Origin: Candidatus Dojkabacteria bacterium
GTDB taxonomy: Bacteria > Patescibacteria > Dojkabacteria > SC72
Assembly: GCA_023229785.1 (NCBI GenBank)
Contig: JALNYV010000032.1
Span: forward strand, 1-12,582
DNA: 12,582 nucleotides
Direction: 5' to 3'
Shown: positions 1 to 6,381 of the stretch, in pieces
How the letters are laid out: each line of letters opens with the position of its first letter
Position numbering within the stretch: position 1 is the stretch's first letter
The notes under the pieces: model-generated
Databases searched by the model: none
What the model was told of the DNA's origin: nothing
What the model saw: the letters and a program-made list of their open reading frames with translations, nothing else
Program-made: the position numbers and the translations under genes

Positions 1-399
1 TTCTCCGGTCTTGACATTTACCCAATAATCTTTTTTAATGCCAATACCTACTGTTTCAAAATGCATTTTTGTAATAGGCAGTTTCTGATCACTTTTATAT
101 TCTGGTATCTTTTCAACTCCTAGAGTTTTTCTTAATCCCCAGATGAATTTCTCATGCCTTTTATGTTGTGTCTTACCACCCTTTCCATCGTCTAGGATTG
201 TTGCTAATACTAGATCCTTTTGATCTTCTGGGAAAACAATCTCCCAGAGTTGAATAGGTCTTACAGATAATTGTACTTGACAATCTACAATATTTTTGCC
301 ATCAGTGTGATATTTAAAAGGTAAATATTTCCCCTGTAATTCTGTGATGAATTGATCAACCCAGTTTTTAATTCCTCTAGTTACAATGTATAGATGCAT
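1..399 (-). CDS. Conserved-looking 147-aa protein of unknown function (5' part; crosses circular join)
   Basis: The reading frame starts at an ATG at 397-399 and stays open to base 1. Because 1-109 is repeated at 12474-12582, it continues in frame at 12473 and stops with TAG at 12429-12431, giving 147 aa on the circle. The protein starts MHLYIVTRGIK and ends YIEGL. It is soluble and mixed alpha/beta, with a lysine/histidine-rich middle (GKGGKTQHKRHEKF) and no signal peptide, membrane segment or cysteine cluster. I do not recognise the family with certainty. It starts 2 nt after the stop of the upstream membrane protein and is the last gene of the portal operon, so a late or host-interaction role is possible but unsupported. 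An annotation of the linear contig would wrongly truncate it. Confidence 0.8.
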   Translation of the reverse strand, partial: MHLYIVTRGIKNWVDQFITELQGKYLPFKYHTDGKNIVDCQVQLSVRPIQLWEIVFPEDQKDLVLATILDDGKGGKTQHKRHEKFIWGLRKTLGVEKIPEYKSDQKLPITKMHFETVGIGIKKDYWVNVKTGE

Positions 400-401
400 T
401 T

Positions 402-632
402 TTATTTTGTATTGTTTAAGAACATACAACCCCCAATATTATTTTTATACTGATAAATTCCTGTAGTTATCATCGCTGCATTGATATCAACACTAACATT
501 TTTAAGATTTAAAAACCAGAGGGTTTTCTCAACCCCCCAGTTCAGAATAACTATAGAACCAATGCTATATCCTACGATATAGCCGACTAGACTAAACACT
601 ATGATTAATAAAACAATGTTGATCTTATTCAT
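402..632 (-). CDS. Small membrane protein with N-terminal transmembrane segment
   Basis: This 76-aa protein begins MNKINIVLL and has one clear hydrophobic segment at about residues 5-31 (leucine, isoleucine and valine with glycines), then a short exposed C-terminal domain. Its start codon overlaps the stop of the upstream coiled-coil gene in an ATGA junction, so translation is probably coupled. It belongs to the portal/holin-like operon. The family is not recognised. The position after a holin-like gene allows a role in host lysis or membrane remodelling, but this is inference only. Confidence 0.7.
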   Translation of the reverse strand: MNKINIVLLIIVFSLVGYIVGYSIGSIVILNWGVEKTLWFLNLKNVSVDINAAMITTGIYQYKNNIGGCMFLNNTK

Positions 633-886
633 TTTTTAAATGTTCTGCCAAGTGCATTTGCAAATACTTCGGCTTCTTCATTTATTTTATCTTTTTCAGT
701 AACTTGTGGAGTTCCTCCAAAAGATCTGCCCTTAACAATCTGCTCAGCAATTAATCGATCATGTTTTCGGATTTGATCTTCTAACTCTTGATTAGCTTTA
801 TTAAGTTCTTCGCTGCGTTTTTTAGCAACTTCCAGAATGTCAACTTCTTCTTTTTTAACTTCTTCATTTTGTTTTTGTTCTTCCAT
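629..886 (-). CDS. Acidic coiled-coil protein, unknown function
   Basis: This 85-aa, highly charged protein is predicted to be almost entirely helical over residues 1-50, with a heptad-like region rich in Glu and Lys (KKRSEELNKANQELEDQIRK). The less charged C-terminal part ends in ANALGRTFKK. There are no cysteines and no membrane segment. It starts 10 nt after the stop of the holin-like gene and overlaps the next gene by 4 nt. A small acidic coiled coil near a portal gene could be a scaffold or a head-maturation helper, because no separate scaffold or protease gene was found. It could equally be a regulator. I do not recognise the family. Confidence 0.7.
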   Translation of the reverse strand: MEEQKQNEEVKKEEVDILEVAKKRSEELNKANQELEDQIRKHDRLIAEQIVKGRSFGGTPQVTEKDKINEEAEVFANALGRTFKK

Positions 887-896
887 ATTTTCTCAC

Positions 897-1142
897 TCAC
901 ACAAATTGGAATACATTAGTATTTTTAAACTTTTCGCAATATTCGTTTTCTTCTGCTAACCAGTAATTTCTAAACTGTGTTAGTGCTACGATCCCCGCAG
1001 CAATTAATGATGCAATTATGCTTTCAGTGTTTAGATGTCCTGTTGTAAGTGCTCCTAAGAAAACTAATCCTCCGGCTATTAATGCGTTTATGATGTTCCA
1101 GCAGATTTCTTTAGTTTCACCCATCTTTATTAGGATTGACAT
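897..1142 (-). CDS. Holin-like small membrane protein with two transmembrane segments
   Basis: The protein has 81 aa, or 75 aa if translation starts at Met7 (ATG at 1122-1124). Two hydrophobic helices (about residues 15-35 and 42-57) are separated by a short polar turn, followed by a charged C-terminal tail. This hairpin layout, with the Gly/Ala-rich first helix GGLVFLGALTTG, matches the general architecture of phage holins. Holins make pores that trigger lysis, but no lysin was recognised here, so a holin function is inferred. Starting at Met1 the gene overlaps the portal gene by 26 nt; starting at Met7 it overlaps by 8 nt. Topology is unaffected by the choice of start. Confidence 0.65.
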   Translation of the reverse strand: MSILIKMGETKEICWNIINALIAGGLVFLGALTTGHLNTESIIASLIAAGIVALTQFRNYWLAEENEYCEKFKNTNVFQFV

Positions 1143-2220
1143 TTAATTCTTTAGTTTGTCCAGCATCTTTTTTTTGGTCTGAGCTTAAAGATTGTACTTT
1201 GTTATTTCCAGTTTGTGCAGGGTCTAATGATGTTGGTGCTACAAAATTAACTTTTATTCCGATTTGTTCTTCTAACTGTTCCTCTAACCATTTTTGATAG
1301 AATTTTATCATTTGTTCAAAAGATAGGTATTCTATTTTTGAGCTTGCTTCTGTTGCTCCTCCACTCCAGCCTAGAATGATGTCTGGTACTCCTAATGCTT
1401 TGGTTATATCTGTTTTTAAAGAATTAATGAAAGGTAATGGGTCTAATATCTGTGCTTGTGGTGTGCTGATGTTATCATGTCCTGCAACTGTTTCATCTGG
1501 TACTATCAGATTTTCACAGTTTTCAAACGCATGATCTACTTTTGTTTTAAATCTCTGTATTTCTGTATCATCGTCGGTCTTTACACTCCAGATTGTTAAA
1601 GGTTTGATATATCTGTGTATGATCTTGGCATTGTCTGCTATTAATTCTTTTAATTTTAAGACTATATCTTCAACCTTTTCAAACTCTGATCTGCCATGTA
1701 TTTCATCTGCAAGTCTATTATTAGAAAGATAAAATATTTCTTTTGGTTGAAATATGATCTTTACTTTTTTTCCTACTTGTGAGTTTTGTTCAAACCTGTT
1801 TAAGATCCCAAATTTATCTACAATAATTTCCATTGATCCTGGATTCAATGGTTTAAGATTGATTAATCTTCCTGCTTTGTCTCTGATCACTTCTGCAAAT
1901 GAATCTCCACAGATTAAAGCTGTTCTTAATTGATTAAAGATTATAGAATTAAAGTTATCTTTCCCAAAACCTTTTATTTTGTCTAGTTTTTCTTTAACAC
2001 TTTTTTCTGCTTCGTAAGAATCTCCTACGGTCCAGCGTGCTTTAGTGTCAACTATTGCATTTAATATGTCTAATGTTCTATAATAACCATTCCATTTTGT
2101 CCAATCTGGGATATATGAAACTTCATTAATTCCTGTTGCTCCGTCTGTTTCTGCAGTGTTTATAGAAAATGCAGTAATTCCACTCATGTTTGTAGTGTCT
2201 GCTGTGTTGAAAATTGCCAT
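1117..2220 (-). CDS. Portal protein
   Basis: This 367-aa protein has the pattern of the tailed-virus portal family, the dodecameric ring through which TerL pumps DNA into the capsid. Visible hallmarks are the stretch around residues 100-131 (ICGDSFAEVI, then LKPLNPGSMEI), the block at 161-183 (EIFYLSNNRL...HGRSEFEKV) and the later LGVPDIILGW segment. The C-terminal tail is polar and lysine/asparagine-rich, as in many portals. It is short compared with most portals (400-550 aa), in line with the compact genome. A TATA-like box centred 26 nt upstream of the ATG suggests its own leaderless promoter. Its neighbours, TerL and a putative connector upstream, support the call. Confidence 0.88.
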   Translation of the reverse strand: MAIFNTADTTNMSGITAFSINTAETDGATGINEVSYIPDWTKWNGYYRTLDILNAIVDTKARWTVGDSYEAEKSVKEKLDKIKGFGKDNFNSIIFNQLRTALICGDSFAEVIRDKAGRLINLKPLNPGSMEIIVDKFGILNRFEQNSQVGKKVKIIFQPKEIFYLSNNRLADEIHGRSEFEKVEDIVLKLKELIADNAKIIHRYIKPLTIWSVKTDDDTEIQRFKTKVDHAFENCENLIVPDETVAGHDNISTPQAQILDPLPFINSLKTDITKALGVPDIILGWSGGATEASSKIEYLSFEQMIKFYQKWLEEQLEEQIGIKVNFVAPTSLDPAQTGNNKVQSLSSDQKKDAGQTKELNVNPNKDG

Positions 2221-2242
2221 GTTAAATTAATGTGATTTGATG

Positions 2243-2250
2243 TTTAAATA
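2243..2250 (-). promoter_or_regulatory. TATA box of the portal operon
   Basis: On the minus strand this reads TATTTAAA, centred about 26 nt upstream of the portal ATG. Archaeal TATA boxes lie about 25 nt before the transcription start, so the mRNA would begin at or next to the ATG and be leaderless. The box sits in the 35-nt gap after the beta-helix gene. No Shine-Dalgarno sequence is visible. Confidence 0.55.
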
Positions 2251-2255
2251 TGTTA

Positions 2256-3143
2256 CTATACTATTACATTATGCGCAATTTGAGTGTTTGCGCCCGAATT
2301 TAAGAACTGAACACCATAATTAACTGTTAAGAAATTGCTAGTTACCACATTATTATTGCAACCTGTTGCAATATAAATTCCATACTCTGTGAAATGTTGA
2401 ACCATATTTTCACTAATGATGTTATTATCTCCTGCAGCGATCCAGATCCCATTAAGCATAGTGTCTTGTCCTGTGAACGAATTTTTAGAGATTAAATTAA
2501 AATCAGATCCTGTATCTAAGTATATTCCATTTTCCGGGGCAGTATTATTGATTACATTATTTTCTATAATGTTCCGATCAGAATTAGAAACATAAAACCC
2601 ATAACCTGCACCTGCATTTGATGTGTTTATTTGATTGTTTGATAGTGTACATTCTGTAGAGTTTCCTCTCAACCATACTGCACGATCATAACCACTAAAG
2701 AAACATTTATCGATCTTAATTAGGTTTGATCCACTGATATCTATTAATCTTGTTCCTGTAGTGATTACTCCAGAATCATCTTTAATATAACAATTACTTA
2801 TCTTGATGTTTGCACCCGAAATTTTTATTAATGGATTTTTGTTTGTACCCTGTATTATTGATGATGAACCGCTCCCCTCTATAGTTACATTATTTTTATA
2901 TAATGGTAATGTACTTTTTAAGATGTATGTTCCATCTTTGATAAAAATCTTGCCACCATTTTTGTTAAGTTGTGTGTATGCTTCTCTTAGATTATCACAA
3001 TCTCCCGATCCATCTTGAGAAACAACTACATAACTTTTGCCTGCTCTTTCCAATCCTAAACCTTCGTCGAACTGTTTTGGATGTTTGTATATAGGCATTA
3101 ATTCCTCGTCTTGTTTTAATTCGTCTTCTCCAAGAGTTAGCAT
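2256..3143 (-). CDS. Right-handed beta-helix (pectin-lyase fold) protein, likely tailspike or receptor-binding
   Basis: The protein has 295 aa. Residues 36-75 contain a typical entry to the pectate-lyase-type superhelix (YVVVSQDGSGDCDNLREA, then GGKIFIKDGTYIL). They are followed to the C-terminus by repeating turns with stacked Asn/Ile patterns such as NNVTIEGSG, ISNCYI and NNQINTS. In viruses this fold usually forms tailspikes that bind or degrade surface polysaccharide; no catalytic residues can be assigned here. No signal peptide is seen. A good ribosome-binding site (AAAGGAG, 3150-3156) lies inside the end of the upstream gene, 6 nt before this ATG, and supports the start. It is placed unusually between the connector and portal genes. 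Confidence 0.8.
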   Translation of the reverse strand: MLTLGEDELKQDEELMPIYKHPKQFDEGLGLERAGKSYVVVSQDGSGDCDNLREAYTQLNKNGGKIFIKDGTYILKSTLPLYKNNVTIEGSGSSSIIQGTNKNPLIKISGANIKISNCYIKDDSGVITTGTRLIDISGSNLIKIDKCFFSGYDRAVWLRGNSTECTLSNNQINTSNAGAGYGFYVSNSDRNIIENNVINNTAPENGIYLDTGSDFNLISKNSFTGQDTMLNGIWIAAGDNNIISENMVQHFTEYGIYIATGCNNNVVTSNFLTVNYGVQFLNSGANTQIAHNVIV

Positions 3144-3144
3144 T

Positions 3145-3510
3145 TTATGCTCCTTTGATGTATGTTACTGTCATCTGTTCTATTAGTACTTCTAATAATC
3201 TTTTGAACTTTGCCCATTGTAGATTGATCATATCTTCTGCTTCTATCCTCGACGAGTAACCAAACATATTGTAAGAAATAAAATCTACAGCAACCCAGCA
3301 TGCTTCCATCTCGCTTAAGATTCCTTTTACATCCGCGTTTAATGTTGCATAATTATCTGAGAAATTATATCTACAAGCTACATTTATGTATGCTTCTGCT
3401 TGTAAACATGATGCATTGATGTTTGTTTCGGTGTAACCAGTTAGATCTACATTTTCTCCTACTTTTACATCAATTTCTGCTTTTGAACAAAATATTCCTG
3501 TGTGTACCAT
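3145..3510 (-). CDS. Putative head-tail connector / head-completion protein
   Basis: The 121-aa protein starts MVHTGIFCSKAEID. The frame extends upstream to a TTG, but the ATG at 3508-3510 lies just after the TerL stop and is the better start. It looks alpha-helical, with a region resembling the small head-tail adaptor proteins of tailed viruses: an N-terminal segment with a conserved-type Cys-Lys-Ala pattern, a helix containing AEAYINVACRYNFSDNY, and a final helix block (AEDMINLQWAKFKRLLEVL). The position directly after TerL and near the portal fits a connector that seals the portal after packaging. This rests on context and pattern memory; a structure comparison would decide it. Confidence 0.5.
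   Translation of the reverse strand: MVHTGIFCSKAEIDVKVGENVDLTGYTETNINASCLQAEAYINVACRYNFSDNYATLNADVKGILSEMEACWVAVDFISYNMFGYSSRIEAEDMINLQWAKFKRLLEVLIEQMTVTYIKGA
3150..3156 (-). promoter_or_regulatory. Shine-Dalgarno site of the beta-helix gene
   Basis: The minus strand reads AAAGGAG, 6 nt before the ATG of the beta-helix protein and inside the last codons of the upstream gene. It is the clearest ribosome-binding site in the window, and it fits an internal operon gene as opposed to the leaderless first genes. Confidence 0.65.
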
Positions 3511-3517
3511 CAAATAA

Positions 3518-4810
3518 CTATGCAGCAAATAGTTTTAAACTTTTCTCTTTTAATCCCCAGCATGCACGTACGAAAGCTTCTGCAACATGATCATTTTTTC
3601 CAAAGATCCTTATATTATTTTCTTCGGTGTATTCAAATCTGATGCTGTCTAATGATCTAAACAGATCCATGTTTGGGATGATCTTAAGTTTGTTTTGTTC
3701 CATCAATATTAGTGCATGGCTGTATAGGTCCTCTTTCAAGATCCTTTTTTTCTTTTGAGTTTCTGATCTGTTTTTATTGTTTATTCCTAGTACTTTACTT
3801 TTGAATTTTTCAACGAGCATGTCTGTAAGTCCTCCGCCCAGTCCAGTATCATCTATCAAGATCCGATTAAAATTAAATCTGTTTTGTAGTCTGATCACTT
3901 CATCTCTAGTTTGTGTTAATGCTCTCCTGTCTAATGTCTGACAATAGATTATTTTTAATTCTCCAGATGGTTTTGTTTCTAAAACTACAAACGCGTTAAG
4001 ATCTTCTCCATATCTTGCAACATCTACTCCAAGATAATATTTATTGACATTACTAACGTTAATAAAATCGTCTTCAGTTTCGCATGATTTTATTAACTCT
4101 GTTGGAAAAAACTTATCCATTGAACTGATGAAGTCTCCACACCATTCTTGCAGATATTCGTTTCGTGATAATCTTCTCTTTTCCTGTTCTAACATCTGTG
4201 GCGTGATTCTTGGACAATCTTCTGCAGAAATATGAAAATGTTTGAAACTAGGATCACTGAACGCATTATAAAAAAATCCCGAGTTACCGAATGGGGTAGA
4301 GAGTAGCCAGACCCATCCAAAGTTTCTTGTTGTTCTCGATACTGCGATCATGGGGACAACTGATAACCATACTAACTCTGGAATATAAGCTGCTTCGTCT
4401 GCAATCAATAAATCAATGGTCTGTCCTCTGATAAGAAAACCTGTTCTTCCAGTAGGTAAACTATGGATCTCAGATCCATTTTTAAGAATTATCTTAGTCA
4501 TTGTTGGTTTTTCTGCAAAACAATTAAACTCAATAGATTCTAATTCACATCTGACCTTCTCAAATAAGAAACTTGCTTCTCTTTGGGCAGCAGCTATAAT
4601 TAAAACTTTTACACCAGGATTCATTAATGCAAAATTTACAGCTTTTCGTGAGATAACTGTGCTTTTTCCAACCTGTCTCCCTGCTCTGATCGCTAAATTC
4701 CCCTGTATGTCTAGGGCTTCCTGTTGCCATGGATCTAGCCCCTCGTTTGATTTCACATAATATCTTAGATCCAGAGATTGTTTTTGCCTTTTCCATTTTT
4801 CTTTTGTCAT
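3518..4810 (-). CDS. Terminase large subunit (packaging ATPase and nuclease)
   Basis: This 430-aa protein powers DNA translocation into the capsid and cuts the genome. The ATPase domain shows Walker A (GRQVGKST, about 44-51), Walker B followed by the catalytic acid (LLIADEA, 134-140; D138-E139) and the coupling motif STP (171-173). The RNase H-fold nuclease shows three candidate metal-binding acids: D263 in GVDVARYGED, D320/D321 in ILIDDTGLGGG, and D407 in GKNDHVAEAF. Length is normal. Its start overlaps the stop of the nuclease-like gene (ATGA). No small terminase subunit was recognised; the upstream zinc-finger or ribbon-helix-helix proteins could fill that DNA-recognition role. Confidence 0.95.
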   Translation of the reverse strand: MTKEKWKRQKQSLDLRYYVKSNEGLDPWQQEALDIQGNLAIRAGRQVGKSTVISRKAVNFALMNPGVKVLIIAAAQREASFLFEKVRCELESIEFNCFAEKPTMTKIILKNGSEIHSLPTGRTGFLIRGQTIDLLIADEAAYIPELVWLSVVPMIAVSRTTRNFGWVWLLSTPFGNSGFFYNAFSDPSFKHFHISAEDCPRITPQMLEQEKRRLSRNEYLQEWCGDFISSMDKFFPTELIKSCETEDDFINVSNVNKYYLGVDVARYGEDLNAFVVLETKPSGELKIIYCQTLDRRALTQTRDEVIRLQNRFNFNRILIDDTGLGGGLTDMLVEKFKSKVLGINNKNRSETQKKKRILKEDLYSHALILMEQNKLKIIPNMDLFRSLDSIRFEYTEENNIRIFGKNDHVAEAFVRACWGLKEKSLKLFAA

Positions 4811-5064
4811 TCTATTGATACTTTAACAGTATAAAATCCCTCATATTTCTTAAGATCATCTAATAACTTCTGTTTTTTCTTGTTTGACATGCTATCTGGT
4901 TTGCATTGGATCAGATGAATAACCATATCATAATGGTTAAGGCAAAACACATCTATCTTACTGTGAGATCCTGCAGACCTGAAAGATAAGAAACCCATGT
5001 CTCTAAACTCGTTTACGATCTTCCTTTCTTTCTTCACACCTTTGATGTAATTTTTATTTGGCAT
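4807..5064 (-). CDS. Hjc-like archaeal Holliday-junction nuclease (PD-(D/E)XK fold)
   Basis: This 85-aa protein resembles archaeal Hjc resolvases, which cut four-way DNA junctions. It has an N-terminal helix with a conserved Glu (KGVKKERKIVNEF, E13), an FRSAGSHSKIDVF block with the metal-ligand Asp at D38, and a third motif QCK (53-55). Most Hjc proteins have E-x-K in the third motif; here the acid is Gln, which some PD-(D/E)XK families tolerate. It is shorter than cellular Hjc (about 120-140 aa). Directly upstream of TerL, it may resolve branched replicated DNA before packaging, as phage endonuclease VII-type enzymes do. It overlaps both neighbours, so the genes are probably translated together. 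Confidence 0.75.
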   Translation of the reverse strand: MPNKNYIKGVKKERKIVNEFRDMGFLSFRSAGSHSKIDVFCLNHYDMVIHLIQCKPDSMSNKKKQKLLDDLKKYEGFYTVKVSIE

Positions 5065-5311
5065 TTTTAAGCTTTATTTCAACCTGTTCCAGTACTGCAG
5101 ACCATAAGAGATAATCTCTTTTTGCGTTTGAGATGATCTCTTTGGCAGTGTCTCTTAACTTCTCCAGATCTGATTTTTCTGCTTTTATTTCTTTTTCCAT
5201 GTTATATTTATTCTCCCTATAATGAAATGAACAAAATCCAGAGTTGTTTTTCCATCTAAGTAACTTGTCACAAGTCTTACATTTCTTAATTATTCTAGGT
5301 AAATTTCTCAT
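5054..5311 (-). CDS. Small zinc-finger protein with C-terminal helix
   Basis: In this 85-aa protein, an N-terminal zinc-binding motif is visible: C11-x2-C14-x12-C27-x2-H30 (KKCKTCDKLLRW...FCSFHY). Residues 38-84 form a charged, probably coiled-coil helix. A zinc finger followed by a helix fits a DNA-binding or transcription-related protein. Its place between the ribbon-helix-helix regulator and the nuclease/TerL pair makes it a candidate small terminase or early regulator, but I do not recognise a family. It starts in an ATGA overlap with the regulator gene. Confidence 0.7.
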   Translation of the reverse strand: MRNLPRIIKKCKTCDKLLRWKNNSGFCSFHYRENKYNMEKEIKAEKSDLEKLRDTAKEIISNAKRDYLLWSAVLEQVEIKLKNAK

Positions 5312-5724
5312 ATGAATCTCTTTTTTATTAAGTATTCCTCTATTGTTTCGTATGATCCATCTAGGTACTCTACAACTTCACTTTCGGTTAATAATACATG
5401 AAATATATCATTAGTTAATCTCTGACATTCTGAGATCCTGTTTGCTAGTTTGTGTTTCTTTTCTTCTTCTGATTCAAAAGTTTTCTTTTCTTCAATCTCT
5501 GTTATCTTGATCTCAGTCTCTATATCTTTTATCTCTTTATCCATATCTTTTATAATCTCTTGTTTCTTATTCTCTAGTTTCTCTGCCTCTGTTATTAATT
5601 CTTCTTTAGATCTCTTAGAGTTTAAGTAATCTGTGTATAAATTTGAGATTATTTCAGAAAAATTAGATTCTAGTTTGGCTGCTTCCATTAAACTTTCGCT
5701 TAGATAAATTTGCTTGTTTGGCAT
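5308..5724 (-). CDS. Ribbon-helix-helix (CopG-like) regulator with coiled-coil tail
   Basis: The protein has 138 aa. Residues 3-37 match the ribbon-helix-helix DNA-binding pattern: a short beta strand (KQIYLS), helix A (ESLMEAAKLE) and helix B (NFSEIISNLYTDYL). Residues 38-110 are a long Glu/Lys-rich coiled coil, and the C-terminal part is short and mixed (VVEYLDGSYETIEEYL). Such proteins dimerise and bind short palindromes or tandem repeats. It is the first gene after the repeat-rich non-coding region and has a strong archaeal promoter immediately upstream, so self-regulation or origin binding through those repeats is a reasonable inference. The coiled-coil tail is longer than in simple CopG-type repressors. 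Confidence 0.7.
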   Translation of the reverse strand: MPNKQIYLSESLMEAAKLESNFSEIISNLYTDYLNSKRSKEELITEAEKLENKKQEIIKDMDKEIKDIETEIKITEIEEKKTFESEEEKKHKLANRISECQRLTNDIFHVLLTESEVVEYLDGSYETIEEYLIKKRFI

Positions 5725-5742
5725 GTTATATGTATAGAAAGG

Positions 5743-5760
5743 TTTATATACTCTCTTTCT
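5743..5760 (-). promoter_or_regulatory. Archaeal promoter (BRE/TATA) of the regulator-terminase operon
   Basis: On the minus strand a purine-rich BRE-like stretch, AGAAAGAGAG (5751-5760), directly precedes the TATA box TATATAAA (5743-5750). The box centre is about 23 nt before the ATG at 5722-5724, so the transcript would start at or very near the start codon. The adjacent CTTA repeats at 5767-5782 are well placed as operator sites. Confidence 0.65.
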
Positions 5761-5766
5761 ATTTTG

Positions 5767-5782
5767 CTTACTTACTTACTTA
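5767..5782. repeat. Tandem CTTA repeat (four units)
   Basis: Four perfect copies of CTTA lie immediately upstream of the BRE/TATA of the regulator operon. They are candidates for regulator-binding sites or origin iterons; by themselves they could be simple slippage repeats. Confidence 0.7.
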
Positions 5783-5788
5783 TATGTA

Positions 5789-5808
5789 TATAGATATATA
5801 TATCTATA
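5789..5808. repeat. Perfect 20-bp AT-rich palindrome
   Basis: The sequence TATAGATATATATATCTATA equals its own reverse complement. It lies between the CTTA and TAGT tandem repeats and is almost pure A+T, suitable for easy melting or for binding a dimeric protein. Confidence 0.75.
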
Positions 5809-5815
5809 GATATAA

Positions 5816-5837
5816 TAGTTAGTTAGTTAGTTAGTTA
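5816..5837. repeat. Tandem TAGT repeat (five and a half units)
   Basis: Five perfect TAGT units plus TA. It is followed at 5841-5856 by the inverted repeat AAACTAT-gt-ATAGTTT. It is not the reverse complement of the CTTA array on the other side of the palindrome. Tandem short repeats beside an AT-rich palindrome are a common origin layout, but no initiator gene was recognised. Confidence 0.7.
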
Positions 5838-5946
5838 TAAAAACTATGTATAGTTTATAAATGTTTGCATTTCTTGATTTTTATAGACGCTGACCATTTA
5901 TGTATATATTTTATAAAAAATGTTTGATGACCTCATTTACACTAAT

Positions 5947-6086
5947 TACTGATACCCTAAGATTCGCTACATACTTCACTACTGATAGGTACTACAAGGA
6001 TATATACATACATAGAGAGACAAGAGAATATATACTGATAGATCTGCACTAGAAGCAAAGGTACATACACAGTGCATCATACATAA
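5947..6086. repeat. Interspersed 7-8 bp direct repeats (TACTGATA x3, TACATAC x3)
   Basis: TACTGATA occurs at 5947-5954, 5980-5987 and 6033-6040. TACATAC occurs at 5968-5974, 6005-6011 and 6062-6068, with the variants TACATAG at 6009-6015 and TACATAA at 6080-6086. All are on the same strand in a 140-bp stretch without genes. Alternating short direct repeats look like iterons, although AT-rich sequence makes some repetition likely by chance. Confidence 0.5.
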
Positions 6087-6145
6087 GCCGCCTCGGGCGC
6101 ACCCGAGTGCGGCTGCATCGGTGCATCAGCACCGAGCAGCAACAT

Positions 6146-6225
6146 CCATGCAGCCCAGCAGGGCATGGCTGCATGGGGGGGGGAAAGCCCCCCCCCATGC
6201 CCTGCCCTGCTAGGCTGATGCATGG
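6146..6225. repeat. 80-nt imperfect hairpin arm with G9/C9 core
   Basis: CCATGCA (6146-6152) pairs with TGCATGG (6219-6225), GCC (6153-6155) with GGC (6213-6215), AGCAGGGCA (6157-6165) with TGCCCTGCT (6203-6211), and GCATG plus nine G (6171-6183) with nine C plus ATGC (6188-6200), around an AAAG loop. This is about 32 base pairs. An alternative pairing, GCAGGGCATGG with CCATGCCCTGC, competes with it, so two states are possible. Confidence 0.75.
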
Positions 6226-6381
6226 TGGCGCACAAAGGGGGGGGGAGTTTCCCCCTAAGGGGGAAAGCGGCTGCCAAGCCGAAGGGGGTGACAGCCTGGC
6301 AGCAGCCAGCAAATAGCGCAGCCAGCAGAGGCAAGCGGGAGCCTGTGCCGCCAAGCCAAGCCCAAAGGCACAGGCGGAATA

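Noticed and set aside
1..109. True biological direct terminal repeat
   Set aside because: An exact 109-bp repeat with a gene reading across the join fits an assembly overlap of a circular or permuted genome better than a packaged terminal repeat.
3511..3528. Upstream TTG start of the putative connector
   Set aside because: It would overlap the TerL end and uses a rare start codon, whereas an ATG lies 7 nt after the TerL stop.
5923..5954. Possible archaeal C/D-box guide RNA (TGATGA then CTGA)
   Set aside because: The C-like and D-like boxes are only about 18 nt apart, there is no C'/D' pair or terminal stem, and the first base does not fit the C-box consensus.
5767..6086. CRISPR array
   Set aside because: Repeats are only 4-8 bp with irregular spacing; no 24-37 bp repeats separated by similar-length spacers are present.
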